Positions 36,349 to 45,026 are shown, numbered from the stretch's first letter. The stretch is 64,000 nt of DNA from Lentzea pudingi (GCF_014646255.1 NZ_BMNC01000003.1:806001-870000), one strand, 5' to 3'. Notes: generated from the letters alone by a model not told the origin. Made by a program: numbers and translations.

Positions 36349-37056
36349 ATAGACCATCAGCCGTTGATCACCCTCGCCCGACAGGTACAGCCTCTCGAAC
36401 GCCAGGAGGTGAAGGCCCCAGCGCTCGACGCCGGTGGCGGGTGGCAGCGACGCCGCGGCGTCGTAGCGGTCGGTGAAGGCGGCGCCGGCGGTGATCGAGA
36501 GTTCGAACGCGAGCGTCGCCGCCGGGTGATCGCCCAGGTCAGCGGCTGCGCGCAGGGAGGCGGCGCGGGCGTCCGCGATCTGGTCCCAGTCGGGGTAGTG
36601 GGCTTTGGCCTGCGGGCTGAACGCGAAGCGGACGAGGTTCTGCTCGTCGCCCAGACCGGAGATCTCGCGGAAGCGCGCGGTGCTCGCGAGGACGTCGCCG
36701 GCGGGGGACAGCACGGCCGCCGCGGTGGGCTCGAGGGTGTCCAACATCGCGTGCACGGTTGGCCGCAACGGCGGTGGCGGGGGAGGGGAGCAGGCCGCGC
36801 CGGCCTTGATGAGGCGGTACAGGTGGACGCGTTCGTCCGCGGTCATGGCCAGCGCGTCGGCGAGGGCGGACAGGACCTGGCCGGAGGGGGAGCGGTCGGT
36901 GCCGCGTTCGAGGCGGGTGAGGTACTCGACGCTGATGCCGGCGCGGTCGGCGAGCTCGCCGCGGCGCAGTCCCGGGGTGCGGCGGCGGCCGGTGGTCGGG
37001 GGAGCGGTGGCTTCGCGGCGGGCGCGCAGGAAGCGGCCCAGTGCGTTGTCGGCCAT
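36334..37056 (-). CDS. XRE/MmyB-type transcriptional regulator
   Basis: 240 aa from ATG 37054-37056. The HTH_31-type domain (LGRFLRARREATAPP, GLRRGELADRAGISVEYLTRLERG) is followed by the MmyB-like ligand-binding domain (AAVLSPAGDVLASTARFREISG, VRFAFSPQAKAHYPDWDQIA). MmyB-type proteins bind fatty-acid-like ligands in a PAS-like fold (family knowledge) and often sit divergently next to a dehydrogenase or reductase gene, as here with the aldo/keto reductase at 37290. The 233-bp gap between them is mostly filled by a large inverted repeat (37069-37234). Confidence 0.92.
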   Translation of the reverse strand: MADNALGRFLRARREATAPPTTGRRRTPGLRRGELADRAGISVEYLTRLERGTDRSPSGQVLSALADALAMTADERVHLYRLIKAGAACSPPPPPPLRPTVHAMLDTLEPTAAAVLSPAGDVLASTARFREISGLGDEQNLVRFAFSPQAKAHYPDWDQIADARAASLRAAADLGDHPAATLAFELSITAGAAFTDRYDAAASLPPATGVERWGLHLLAFERLYLSGEGDQRLMVYFSQH

Positions 37057-37068
37057 GACGGCCGAGTC

Positions 37069-37234
37069 TAGGCGCCGTCCTGCAAGTCTCGTCGGGCGAC
37101 AGCGGCGGCCGAGGGCCCCGGAGACGGCGCCGCCGCAACGCCCGAATACGCCCGGTATGAGGTCATTGCGGCGGCGCCGTCTCCGGGACTCTCGCCCGCG
37201 TCTGTCACCTGACGAACTTGCAGGACGGCGCCTA
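37069..37234. repeat. Large imperfect inverted repeat (about 70-bp arms)
   Basis: Left arm 37069-37138, right arm 37166-37234, with a 27-bp centre. The outer 19 bp (TAGGCGCCGTCCTGCAAGT) and the inner 24 bp of each arm (from CCCGGAGACGGC to GCCGCAA) are identical. The middle of each arm has scattered mismatches and one-base gaps. The centre contains ATACGCCCGGTAT, itself nearly symmetric. The element codes for nothing and lies wholly between two divergent genes. Compensated mismatches plus perfect ends fit a MITE-like or REP-like palindromic element, or a long RNA hairpin. Confidence 0.8.
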
Positions 37235-37289
37235 GAGGGGCCCTGAGCCGGTCTCCCTGGTTCCGGCGTCCGCGGTGATGCTGTGGATC

Positions 37290-38222
37290 ATGCGATACCG
37301 ACTGTTCGGCAGGACCGGCCTGCGTGTCTCGGAGTTGTTGCTGGGCACGATGACGTTGCGTTCGGAGGACCTCGCGCGGCGGGTGGTCGACGCCTACGCC
37401 GACGCGGGCGGGAACTTCCTCGACACCGCCTCGGCGTACGGCGAGAGCGAGGAGGTGCTGGGGGCCGTGCTGCGGCGGCGGGACCGGTTCGTGGTGGCGA
37501 CGAAGTACGCGTTGTCGCGGGACGCGGGGGATCCGAACGCGGGCGGGAACCACCGCAAGAACCTGGTGCTGTCGCTGGAGCAGTCGCTGCGGCGGCTGCG
37601 GACGGACTACGTGGACGTGTTGTGGGTGCACCTGTGGGACCGGCACACGCCGGTCGAGGAGACGATGCGGGCGCTGGACGACGTGGTGCGGGCGGGGAAG
37701 GTGCTCTACGTCGGGGTGTCCGACGCGCCGGCGTGGTTCGTGGCGCGGGCGAACACGCTGGCGGAGTGGCGTGACTGGACGGCGTTCGCGGGGCTGCAGG
37801 TGCCGTACAGCCTGCTCCGGCGTGATGTGGAGCGGGAGTTGCTGCCGATGGCGTCCGCGCTGGGGCTGACCGTGGCGGCGTGGGCGCCGTTGGCGCAGGG
37901 GAAGCTCTCCGGTGGCACGCAACGGTCCGGTCGGTTGTCCGAACGGGAGGAGGGTGTCGCTCGCGTCGTGCGGGAGGTCGCGGAGGAGTCGGGTGCGACG
38001 CCGGCTCAGGTGGCGTTGGCGTGGGTGCGTGTGTCCGGGGCGCTGCCGCTGGTGGGCGCGCGGACTCCGGAGCAGGTGCTGGACTGTCTGGGCGAGGTCG
38101 TGTTGCCGCCGGAAGCGGTCGCGCGCCTGGAGGCGGCGGCCCCGTTCGAACGGGGCTTTCCGGCGGACTTCATCGCCGAGTGCGAACCGGTGGCGTTCGG
38201 CGACGGTCCGGTGGTCAGGTGA
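37290..38222 (+). CDS. Aldo/keto reductase
   Basis: 310 aa from ATG 37290 (MRYRLFGRTGLRVSELLLGTM). The catalytic tetrad is visible: Asp and Tyr in NFLDTASAYGESE, Lys in VVATKYALSRD, His in VLWVHLWDRHTP. The cofactor-binding end is PLVGARTPEQVLDCL. It resembles yeast-type YajO/Gfo-independent AKRs that use NADPH on aldehydes or ketones. It is divergent from the MmyB-type regulator, its likely controller. Substrate unknown. Confidence 0.93.
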   Translation: MRYRLFGRTGLRVSELLLGTMTLRSEDLARRVVDAYADAGGNFLDTASAYGESEEVLGAVLRRRDRFVVATKYALSRDAGDPNAGGNHRKNLVLSLEQSLRRLRTDYVDVLWVHLWDRHTPVEETMRALDDVVRAGKVLYVGVSDAPAWFVARANTLAEWRDWTAFAGLQVPYSLLRRDVERELLPMASALGLTVAAWAPLAQGKLSGGTQRSGRLSEREEGVARVVREVAEESGATPAQVALAWVRVSGALPLVGARTPEQVLDCLGEVVLPPEAVARLEAAAPFERGFPADFIAECEPVAFGDGPVVR

Positions 38223-38427
38223 TGAGGCCTGGCACCAGGGCGGGCTGGACCTTGCGGCGGAGCCACATCTTGCGGGAGCCGTCGCTGTAGAGCAGCGTGC
38301 GGGACAGTTCCCAGCCCGCGAACTCGGCCTGGATGGCCAGCTGCGTGGTCGCGGTGCGGCGGGAGACGCCGGGCGGCAGACGCAGCGGCCGGTACTCCCA
38401 TTCCCCGTCGATCACCCCTTCGGTCAT
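38215..38427 (-). CDS. DUF5703-family small protein
   Basis: 70 aa from ATG 38425-38427. The sequence EWEYRPLRLPPGVSRRTATTQLAIQ, then FAGWELSRTLLYSDGSRKMWLRRK, matches the DUF5703 pattern of small actinobacterial proteins. Its start overlaps the stop of the lipoprotein gene by 4 bp (ATGA), so the two are co-translated. The stop overlaps the convergent aldo/keto reductase gene by 8 bp. Function unknown; cytoplasmic. Confidence 0.82.
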   Translation of the reverse strand: MTEGVIDGEWEYRPLRLPPGVSRRTATTQLAIQAEFAGWELSRTLLYSDGSRKMWLRRKVQPALVPGLIT

Positions 38428-39080
38428 GGCGAGATCACCTGTACCCCTCCGTTGTCGCCGGACGTGACGGTGACGCGTCCGGATTCCTGGTCGACGCTGA
38501 CGGTGTTGGGCTGGCGCACGGTGGGGAACCGGTACTTCTCGGCTGGTTCTCCGGCGGCGACGTTGAGGCCGACTACCTCGTTGCGCTCGGTGAGCGTGAT
38601 CCACGCGATGTCGCGCTTGGCGTCGTAGGCGATGCCGTAGGGCGTGCCGGGCATGGGGTAGCGCTGGCGCATGATCAGCGGGTTGATGGAGAACGCGATG
38701 AACTCCCCGCCGCGGGTGTCGACGACGAGCAGGCGGCCGAAGCGGTCGGGGACGCCGTTGGTGGCGCCGTCTCCCGCGCGCAGGCCGGCACCCCTGGTCT
38801 TGGCGCCCTTGTCGTCCTCGCTCATCTCGAACACGGCGCTGCGCAGCCGGTCGAGTTCGACGTCGCGGCCGTTGACCTGGAACTTCAGTGTGGTGCCGGC
38901 GTCGGTGAACGTGCCGCCGGGAGTGATCTCACCGGGCGGGGTGGCGTTCTGGGCGGGGGAGTGGGCCGGTTTCGCGGCTTCGAGGACTTCCGCGACCTGC
39001 AGCGGATCCTGTGACCCCTCGCTCTGGCCGCACGCTGCCAGCGTGGCGGTGGTCAGGATCAGAGCAGCGAGCCGGCGCAA
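38424..39080 (-). CDS. Lipoprotein of unknown function
   Basis: 218 aa starting at TTG 39078-39080, chosen because CACAGGAGGAACC lies ideally upstream and the product begins with a lipoprotein signal (LRRLAALILTTATLAAC, lipobox LAAC). The mature part has GTTLKFQVNGRDVELDRL, then repeated beta-propeller-like strands (DRFGRLLVVDTRGGEFIAFSI, GIAYDAKRDIAWITLTERNEVVGLNV, TVSVDQESGRVTVTSGDNGGVQVIS). It looks like a small or partial propeller. It should be anchored outside the membrane. It carries the shared promoter motif about 107 bp upstream and is coupled to the DUF5703 gene. Confidence 0.82.
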   Translation of the reverse strand: MRRLAALILTTATLAACGQSEGSQDPLQVAEVLEAAKPAHSPAQNATPPGEITPGGTFTDAGTTLKFQVNGRDVELDRLRSAVFEMSEDDKGAKTRGAGLRAGDGATNGVPDRFGRLLVVDTRGGEFIAFSINPLIMRQRYPMPGTPYGIAYDAKRDIAWITLTERNEVVGLNVAAGEPAEKYRFPTVRQPNTVSVDQESGRVTVTSGDNGGVQVISP

Positions 39081-39187
39081 GATCGGTTCCTCCTGTGAAA
39101 CGTCGTGGTCTTCCAGCATCCACGACGTTCGGGCGGAGGTCACGCAAGGGGTGGGGTGAAACCCCGTTCGGCCGCCTTGAACATTTA

Positions 39188-39213
39188 TCTCTATAGTTTC
39201 AGTGTTGACTAAA
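39188..39213 (-). promoter_or_regulatory. Shared promoter motif, copy 3
   Basis: Minus-strand reading: TTT, AGTCAACACTGAA, A, then CTATAGAGA. It is identical to copy 2 except for one base. A possible -35 (TTGAAT) lies 17 bp before TATAGA. It is about 107 bp upstream of the lipoprotein TTG start and 68 bp from an in-frame ATG at 39119. Confidence 0.7.
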
Positions 39214-39280
39214 TTCAATACTCAACCGGTTCTGGTGCCCGGATGTCGACCGGCCCAAAAACAGCAACGAAAGAAGCAGG

Positions 39281-40246
39281 TCAGGGCATGGGGCGCTCGG
39301 GGTAGCCCAATTCGATGGCGCTGACGTCGTCGAGTGCGGCGCGGATCGCCGGCGGGAGGGTGAGCTGCTCGGCTTCGAGTGACGCGATGAGCTGGTTGGT
39401 GTCGCGTGCGCCGACGACGGGGGCGATGACGCCGGTGCGGTCGCGCACCCAGGCGAGGGCGACGCACAGCGCGGAGGTGCCAAGGCCTTCGGCGGCGGTG
39501 GAGACGGCCTGGACGATCCGGGCGGCACGTTCGTTGCGGTGTTGTTCGACGTAGCCCGCAAAGTGGGCGGAGGCGCCGCGGGAGTCGGGTGGGGTGCCGT
39601 TGCGGTACTTGCCGGTGAGGACGCCGCGGCCGAGGGGTGCCCAGGGCAGGAGGCCGAGGCCGTGGTGGCGGGCGGCGGGGGCGACTTCGCGTTCGATGCC
39701 GCGTTCGAGCAGGGAGTACTCGACCTGGGTGGAGATGAGGGGGTGGGTGGTGGGGGTCATGGCGGCGGTGGCGAGTTGCCAGCCGCTGTAGTTGGAGATG
39801 CCGGCGTAGCGGACTTTGCCGCTGGTGATGGCGTGGTCGAGGGCGGAGAGGGATTCCTCGATGGGGACGCCGGCGTCCCAGGCGTGGAGTTGCCAGAGGT
39901 CGATGTGGTCGACGCCGATGCGGCGCAGTGAGCCGTCCAGTGCGGTCAGGAGGGCGCCGCGGGAGGCTCCTCCGCCGAAGGGGCCTTCGGTGCGGCGGGC
40001 GACGGCTTTGGTGGCGAGGACGAGTTCGTCGCGGGGGACGACTTCGTGCAGGAGGGTGCCGAGGATGCGTTCGGCTTCGCCTTCTGAGTAGACGTCGGCG
40101 GTGTCGACGAGGGTGCCGCCGGCGTCGGCGAAGGCCATGAGCTGGGTGGCGGCCTCGTCCGGGTCGGTGTCGCGGCCCCACGTCATCGTGCCCAGTGCGG
40201 TTCTGGAGACGCGGAGGCCGCTGCGGCCGAGGTATCGCTGTTCCAC
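39281..40246 (-). CDS. Aldo/keto reductase
   Basis: 321 aa from GTG 40244-40246 (EQRYLGRSGLRVSRTALGTM). The tetrad is in TLVDTADVYSEGE (Asp, Tyr), LVLATKAVAR (Lys) and LWQLHAWDAGVP (His). The C-terminal cofactor loop is VVGARDTNQLIASLEAEQL. It is related to, but clearly different from, the reductase at 37290, so not a recent duplicate. It is divergent from the LLM oxidoreductase at 40319 (72-bp gap). Cytoplasmic, NADPH-dependent by family; substrate unknown. Confidence 0.93.
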   Translation of the reverse strand: MEQRYLGRSGLRVSRTALGTMTWGRDTDPDEAATQLMAFADAGGTLVDTADVYSEGEAERILGTLLHEVVPRDELVLATKAVARRTEGPFGGGASRGALLTALDGSLRRIGVDHIDLWQLHAWDAGVPIEESLSALDHAITSGKVRYAGISNYSGWQLATAAMTPTTHPLISTQVEYSLLERGIEREVAPAARHHGLGLLPWAPLGRGVLTGKYRNGTPPDSRGASAHFAGYVEQHRNERAARIVQAVSTAAEGLGTSALCVALAWVRDRTGVIAPVVGARDTNQLIASLEAEQLTLPPAIRAALDDVSAIELGYPERPMP

Positions 40247-40318
40247 GTGCGCGATGCTAAGGGGTGATCATCGTGTGAGCCTAGCAATCGGTGTTACTGA
40301 CCGGTAGGGTCTCGCTTC

Positions 40319-41368
40319 GTGAAGCTCGGATTGAACCTCGGATACTGGGGCGCCGGCAACGACGCCGCGAACCTTGAGCTGGCCAAGGAGGCCGACCGTC
40401 TCGGCTTTTCGGTGGTGTGGGCCGCGGAGGCCTACGGTTCCGACGCGCCGACGGTGCTCGCGTGGGTGGCCGCGCAGACCGAACGCATCGACGTCGGTAG
40501 TGCGATCTTCCAGATTCCGGCGCGGACGCCTGCGATGGCCGCGATGACCGGGGCCACTTTGGACACGTTGTCGGGTGGCCGGTTCCGGATGGGGCTGGGT
40601 GTGTCGGGTCCGCAGGTGTCGGAGGGCTGGCACGGTGTGCGGTTCGACAAGCCTTTGGCGCGTACGCGTGAGTACGTGGAGATCGTGAAGAAGGCGTTGT
40701 CGCGGGAGAAGTTGCGGTACGAGGGTGAGCATTACACCCTGCCGTTGCCGGATGGGCCCGGTAAGGCGTTGCAGCTCACCGTGCACCCCGTGCGGGACCA
40801 GATCCCGATCTACCTCGCCGCTGTGGGTCCGAAGAACCTGGAGTTGACGGGGGAGATCGCGGACGGGTGGCTGGCGATCTTCTTCTCGCCGGAGTACTCG
40901 GCGGAGTCGCTGGCGTCGGTGAGGGCGGGCCGGGAGAAGGCCGGGTTGACGATGGACGGCTTCGACGTCGTTCCCACCGTGCCGTTGATCGTCGGCGATG
41001 ACTGGAAGACCTGTGCTGACCCGGTCCGCGCGTACACGGCGCTGTACGTCGGCGGTATGGGCTCGCGCAAGCAGAACTTCTACAACAACTTGATGGTGCG
41101 CATGGGTTTCCCGGCTCAGGCCGAGGAGATCCAGGAGAAGTACCTGGCTCGGGACTACGCGGGGGCGATGGCGGCGATCCCGCTGGAGTTCCTGGACGCG
41201 ACGTCGTTGCTGGGCCCGAAGGAGCGCATAGCAGACCGGATGAAGGCGCTCGCCGCGGCGGGGGTCACCACGCTGTCCGTTTCGCCGATGCTGCAAGATC
41301 TGGAGCAGGGGATCGCGGGTCTTCGGACCGCGGCCGAGGCTTTGGATCTGGCAGGAGTGGGTAGTTGA
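40319..41368 (+). CDS. LLM-class F420-dependent oxidoreductase
   Basis: 349 aa from GTG 40319 ([25 protein letters not shown]). Luciferase-like monooxygenase fold of the F420 branch: [60 protein letters not shown], and the phosphate-binding region [21 protein letters not shown]. Its stop overlaps the UppP start by 4 bp. F420 use is inferred from family and organism type. The physiological substrate is not known. Confidence 0.92.
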   Translation: MKLGLNLGYWGAGNDAANLELAKEADRLGFSVVWAAEAYGSDAPTVLAWVAAQTERIDVGSAIFQIPARTPAMAAMTGATLDTLSGGRFRMGLGVSGPQVSEGWHGVRFDKPLARTREYVEIVKKALSREKLRYEGEHYTLPLPDGPGKALQLTVHPVRDQIPIYLAAVGPKNLELTGEIADGWLAIFFSPEYSAESLASVRAGREKAGLTMDGFDVVPTVPLIVGDDWKTCADPVRAYTALYVGGMGSRKQNFYNNLMVRMGFPAQAEEIQEKYLARDYAGAMAAIPLEFLDATSLLGPKERIADRMKALAAAGVTTLSVSPMLQDLEQGIAGLRTAAEALDLAGVGS

Positions 41369-42192
41369 GCTGGTTGCAGGCTCTGGTCCTCGGACTGGTC
41401 CAAGGACTGACGGAATTCCTGCCGATTTCCAGCAGTGCGCACCTGCGCATCACGTCGACGCTGTTCTTCGGCAACGACGCGGGCGCTTCGTTCACCGCGG
41501 TCATCCAGCTGGGTACCGAGGTGGCGGTGCTGATCTACTTCGCCAAGGACATCGGGCGCTTCATCAGCGCCTGGTTCCGCGGCCTCTTCTCCGCGGAGGC
41601 GCGGAAGGAGAGGGATTACAAGCTCGCCTGGTACGTGATCATCGGTTCCGTGCCGATCTCGGTTCTCGGGTACCTGTTGAAGGACGAGATCCGGACGTCG
41701 GCGCGGAACCTGTGGATCACGGCGACGATGCTGATCGTGTTCGGTCTGCTGCTGGGGTTGGCGGATCATCTGGCGAAGCAGCAGCGGGACGAGTTGCGGA
41801 TGAAGGACGCGATCGGGATGGGGCTGGCGCAGGCGTTGGCGCTGATCCCGGGTGTGTCGCGGTCGGGTGGCACGTTGACGGCGGGTCTGTTCCTGGGGTT
41901 GAACCGGGAGGCGGCGGCGCGGTACTCGTTCCTGCTGGCGATTCCGGCGGTGTTCGGGGCGGGGTTGTTCTCGATCCCGGACGTGCTGGAGCGTTCCGGT
42001 ACGGGTGTGCAGGCGTCGATCCCGCAGATGGTCGTGGCGACGCTGATCTCGTTCGTGGTGGGGTACGCGACGATCGCGTGGCTGCTCAAGTACGTGTCGA
42101 AGCATTCGTACTCGGTGTTCGTGTGGTACCGGTTGATGTTGGGTCTGGTGCTGATGGGGCTGCTGTCGATGGGGTTGCTGCAGCCGATCTAA
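41365..42192 (+). CDS. uppP: Undecaprenyl-diphosphate phosphatase
   Basis: 275 aa starting at TTG 41365, which overlaps the previous stop (TTGA). Both BacA/UppP signatures are present: [14 protein letters not shown] near residue 12 (catalytic Glu) and GVSRSGGT with the essential Arg near 165. About eight membrane helices. The enzyme recycles undecaprenyl pyrophosphate to the monophosphate carrier for peptidoglycan and other wall polymers, acting at the outer membrane face, and over-expression gives bacitracin resistance (family knowledge). Coupling to an F420-type oxidoreductase is not explained by that role. Confidence 0.96.
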   Translation: MSWLQALVLGLVQGLTEFLPISSSAHLRITSTLFFGNDAGASFTAVIQLGTEVAVLIYFAKDIGRFISAWFRGLFSAEARKERDYKLAWYVIIGSVPISVLGYLLKDEIRTSARNLWITATMLIVFGLLLGLADHLAKQQRDELRMKDAIGMGLAQALALIPGVSRSGGTLTAGLFLGLNREAAARYSFLLAIPAVFGAGLFSIPDVLERSGTGVQASIPQMVVATLISFVVGYATIAWLLKYVSKHSYSVFVWYRLMLGLVLMGLLSMGLLQPI

Positions 42193-42202
42193 GGTGGGCG
42201 TC

Positions 42203-42895
42203 GTGGCCACGGTGATCCTGCTTCGACATGCGCGTTCGACCGCCAACGGTTCCGGTGTGCTCGCCGGGCGTTCGCCGGGTGTGGGTTTGGACGAGCGCGG
42301 GCAGGCTCAGGCCGCGGCGCTGGTCGCCCGGTTGAAGGACGTTCCGGTCAGCGCGGTGGTGTCGTCTCCTCTGCAGCGGTGTGCGGAGACGTTGGCGCCG
42401 TTGCTGGCCGATCGGTCTCTCGAGGCGGTGACGGAGCCGGATCTGTCCGAAGTGGATTATGGCGCGTGGACCGGTAAGGCGTTGAAGGACCTGTACGACG
42501 AGCCGTTGTGGGCTGTTGTGCAGCAGCATCCTTCCGCCGCGGTGTTTCCGGAGGGTGAGGGTCTGGCGGGGGTGCAGGCTCGTGCGGTGGCGGCGGTGCG
42601 GGCGCATGACGCGCGGATCTCGCGGGAGCACGGTCCGGGTGCGGTGTGGGTGTTGTGCTCGCACGGTGACGTGATCAAGTCGGTGCTGGCGGACGCGTTG
42701 GGTGTGCATCTGGACGGGTTCCAGCGGATCGTGGTGGATCCGTGTTCGATCTCGGTGGTGCAGTACACGCAGACGCGGCCTTTTGTGTTGCGGTCCAACG
42801 ACAACGGCGGGGATCTGTCGGGTGTGGTGCCGGTGGCGCCGCCGCAGGAGGCTCCGTCGTCGGACGCTACCGTGGGTGGCGCGACCGGAGCTTGA
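42203..42895 (+). CDS. Histidine phosphatase family protein (MSMEG_4193-like)
   Basis: 230 aa from GTG 42203, preceded by AAGGTGG; a GTG at 42194 is an alternative. The phosphohistidine motif LLRHARSTANG is at the start, followed by GRSPGVGLDERGQAQA, VSSPLQRCAETL, the acid DLSEVDYGAWTG, and the second His in VLCSHGDVIKSVLAD. The C-terminal tail (NDNGGDLSGVVPV) is typical of the actinobacterial MSMEG_4193 group. It is third in the LLM-UppP operon. It is a likely phosphomonoesterase, substrate unknown. Its end overlaps the convergent sigma factor gene by 29 bp. Confidence 0.9.
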   Translation: MATVILLRHARSTANGSGVLAGRSPGVGLDERGQAQAAALVARLKDVPVSAVVSSPLQRCAETLAPLLADRSLEAVTEPDLSEVDYGAWTGKALKDLYDEPLWAVVQQHPSAAVFPEGEGLAGVQARAVAAVRAHDARISREHGPGAVWVLCSHGDVIKSVLADALGVHLDGFQRIVVDPCSISVVQYTQTRPFVLRSNDNGGDLSGVVPVAPPQEAPSSDATVGGATGA

Positions 42896-44045
42896 GGTAG
42901 CGCTGTTCGGGGACGCTCAGGGTGAGTTTCGCGGCCTTCTCGTATTCCTGCCTTGCCTGCTCGTGTTGTCCTTGCAGGTCCAGGAGATGTGCTTTCACCG
43001 CGTGGACGCGGTAGTGGTCGAGTTCCAGTGTGGACAGTTCGTCGAGTGCTTGGTCCGGGCCGTGGACCATGGCGACGGCGACGATGCGGTTGAGTGACAC
43101 CATCGGGCCGGGTGCGGTGACGGTGAGCAGGTCGTAGAGGCCGAGGATCTCGTGCCAGTCGGTGTCCTGGGCGGTCGGGGCGTCGGCGTGGACGGCGGCG
43201 ATCGCGGCCTGGAGCTGGTAGGGGCCGATCTGGGCGGTTTCCAGCGCTGTGCTGATGAGTTCGGTGCCTTCTTCGATCGCGCGGGAGTCCCATTTGCCGC
43301 GGTCCTGTTCGGCGAGGGGGACGAGTGCGCCGTGGGGGTCGGTGCGGGCGGGGCGGCGTGCGTCGGTGAGCAGCATGAGTGCGAGCAGGCCGGTGAGTTC
43401 GCCGTCGTGTGGCCGGCGTTTGTGGAGCTGTCTGGTGAGGCGGAGGGCTTCGGCGGTGAGGTCGACGCGGAGCAGGTCGTCGCCGGAACTCGCGGTGGAG
43501 CCTTCGGTGAAGATCAGGTAGAGGACGTGCAGGACGGCGGTGAGGTCTTTCGGGGGCCGGAACTTCGCGCCGGACTGTTTGATCTTCTGTTTGGCGCGGC
43601 TGATGCGTTGCGCCACCGTGGCTTCGGGGACGAGGAACGCGCGGGCGATCTCGGCGGTGGTGAGTCCGCCGACCGCTCTGAGGGTCAGGGCGATCTGCGA
43701 GGCCGTGGTGAGGGTCTCGTGGCAGCACAGGGCGAGGATCGTGAGGGTGTCGTCCTGGGCGGGCACCGGGTCCGGTGGCGGGGGTGTGAGGGCGACGACC
43801 TTGTCCTCGCGCTGGCGGCGTGCGGTGTCGGAGCGGTACTGCTCGATCCACCTGCGGGAGGCCGCGGTGATCAGCCAGCCCTTCGGGTTGTCGGGGACGC
43901 CCTGTGCGGGCCATTGCTGGGCGGCGCCGAGCAGGGCTTCCTGCACGGCGTCCTCGCAGACGTCGAACTGGCCGTGGCGGCGCACGAGGACGCCGAGGAC
44001 CTGCGGCGCGAGTGTGCGCAGCAGGCCCTCCACCTGTGGTGTCAC
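42867..44045 (-). CDS. ECF42-type RNA polymerase sigma factor
   Basis: 392 aa from GTG 44043-44045. Sigma regions 2 (VLVRRHGQFDVCEDAVQEALLGAAQQWP, NPKGWLITAASRRWIEQYR) and 4 (LTLRAVGGLTTAEIARAFLVPEATVAQRISRAKQKI) are followed by the long C-terminal extension of about 200 aa (DUF6596/TPR-like, from LTAVLHVLYLIFTEG) that defines ECF42. This group has no anti-sigma factor and is normally encoded with a DGPF/YCII protein, which is exactly the upstream gene here, overlapping by 4 bp. Target promoters were not identified. Confidence 0.93.
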   Translation of the reverse strand: MTPQVEGLLRTLAPQVLGVLVRRHGQFDVCEDAVQEALLGAAQQWPAQGVPDNPKGWLITAASRRWIEQYRSDTARRQREDKVVALTPPPPDPVPAQDDTLTILALCCHETLTTASQIALTLRAVGGLTTAEIARAFLVPEATVAQRISRAKQKIKQSGAKFRPPKDLTAVLHVLYLIFTEGSTASSGDDLLRVDLTAEALRLTRQLHKRRPHDGELTGLLALMLLTDARRPARTDPHGALVPLAEQDRGKWDSRAIEEGTELISTALETAQIGPYQLQAAIAAVHADAPTAQDTDWHEILGLYDLLTVTAPGPMVSLNRIVAVAMVHGPDQALDELSTLELDHYRVHAVKAHLLDLQGQHEQARQEYEKAAKLTLSVPEQRYLKLRSRHPR

Positions 44046-44416
44046 GCGTCGTCCAGCATGGACATGTCCCAGACGGGCCGGACCTCGATGCCGTCGTTGT
44101 GCGCGTCGGGCAGGGTGGCGGCGTGGGCGATGACCTGGTCGATCGTGTCGGCTTCGACGAGGTAGAAGCCGGCGAGGTACTCCTTGGCCTCGGCGAACGG
44201 TCCGTCGGTGACGACGACCTCGCCGTCGCGGATGCTGACGCCCTTGCCGGTCTCAGGCCCGGGGAGGCCTTCGCTGACGACCAGCTCCCCGGAGGCGCGG
44301 AGCTTGTCGCTCAGGTCGTAGTGGTCCTGGCCGAACTTCCTCTGCTGCTCTTCGGTGAGCTTGTCCCACGCCGCCCGTGACTTCGGGTTGCTGTAGATGA
44401 GGATCAGGTACTTCAC
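44042..44416 (-). CDS. YCII-related (DGPF) protein, partner of ECF42 sigma factor
   Basis: 124 aa from GTG 44414-44416, with GGAGG nine bases upstream. The YCII fold signature is present: KYLILIYSNPKSRAAW, then GELVVSEGLPGPE, VVVTDGPFAEAKEYLAGFYLVEAD, and GIEVRPVWDMS. The DGPF block (here VTDGPFAE) names the family. Such proteins accompany ECF42 sigma factors and are suspected to be part of their regulation or target set (family knowledge). Confidence 0.93.
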   Translation of the reverse strand: MKYLILIYSNPKSRAAWDKLTEEQQRKFGQDHYDLSDKLRASGELVVSEGLPGPETGKGVSIRDGEVVVTDGPFAEAKEYLAGFYLVEADTIDQVIAHAATLPDAHNDGIEVRPVWDMSMLDDA

Positions 44417-44520
44417 GTCGGGCCTCCGCTCGTGGCTGCCGAAAAATCTTCTCACCGCCATGTCGAGGCCGCGGTCCGTGTCTCGACACCGGGGTGTCAC
44501 TTCGAGACGGAGGTTGTGAG

Positions 44521-44970
44521 ATGACCCGGACGCTGACGCAGGACGAGGCCGCGATCCGTGCGACGTTCACGGAGCACGAGGAGGGCATGCGGTTGCGTGA
44601 TCCCGCGCGGATCGTGGCCCGGTACGCGGAGGACGTGGTGACGGCGACGTTGGCGCCGCCGTTGCGCAACACGGGGCCGGACGCGCGGGACGTGGAGTCG
44701 CTGGCGGGGTGGATGGCCGGGTTCGCGGGGCCGATCACCCTGGAGCACCGGGACCTGACGGTGGTGGTGTCGGGTGACGTGGCGTTCGCGCACGGGCTGG
44801 CGCGGCTGGCGGCGGTGCCGGTCGGGTATCCGGAGGGGTTCTCGATGTGGATGCGGACGACCGTGGGGTTGCAGCGGCGGGACGGGCGGTGGCTGGTGAC
44901 GCACGCGCACGACTCGGTGCCGTTCCACATGGACGGGTCGTTCCTGGCGGCAACCGATCTGGAGCCGTGA
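44521..44970 (+). CDS. SnoaL/NTF2-like protein
   Basis: 149 aa from ATG 44521, with GGAGG about ten bases upstream. The NTF2-like cone fold is suggested by an N-terminal helix (EDEAAIRATFTEHEEGMRLRDPARI-like), VARYAEDVVTATLAPP, then strands ITLEHRDLTVVVSGDVAFAHGLARL, MWMRTTVGLQRRDGRWLVTHAHDSVP. The ending VTHAHDSVPFHMDGS is common in SnoaL-like ketosteroid-isomerase homologues. It is divergent from the ECF42/YCII pair (104-bp gap), a common arrangement for genes controlled by such sigma factors. Confidence 0.87.
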   Translation: MTRTLTQDEAAIRATFTEHEEGMRLRDPARIVARYAEDVVTATLAPPLRNTGPDARDVESLAGWMAGFAGPITLEHRDLTVVVSGDVAFAHGLARLAAVPVGYPEGFSMWMRTTVGLQRRDGRWLVTHAHDSVPFHMDGSFLAATDLEP

Positions 44971-44986
44971 GCGGGGTGTCGCTGTG

Positions 44987-45026
44987 CCGAGGTCCGGACC
45001 GTGCAGGGGGTCGGTCCGGACCTCGG
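44987..45026 (+). terminator. Hairpin terminator after the SnoaL-like gene
   Basis: CCGAGGTCCGGACC, 12-base loop, GGTCCGGACCTCGG: a perfect 14-bp GC-rich stem starting 17 bases after the stop codon. It is followed by only a short T-containing stretch (CGTTCTT), as is usual for actinobacterial hairpin terminators. Confidence 0.75.
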
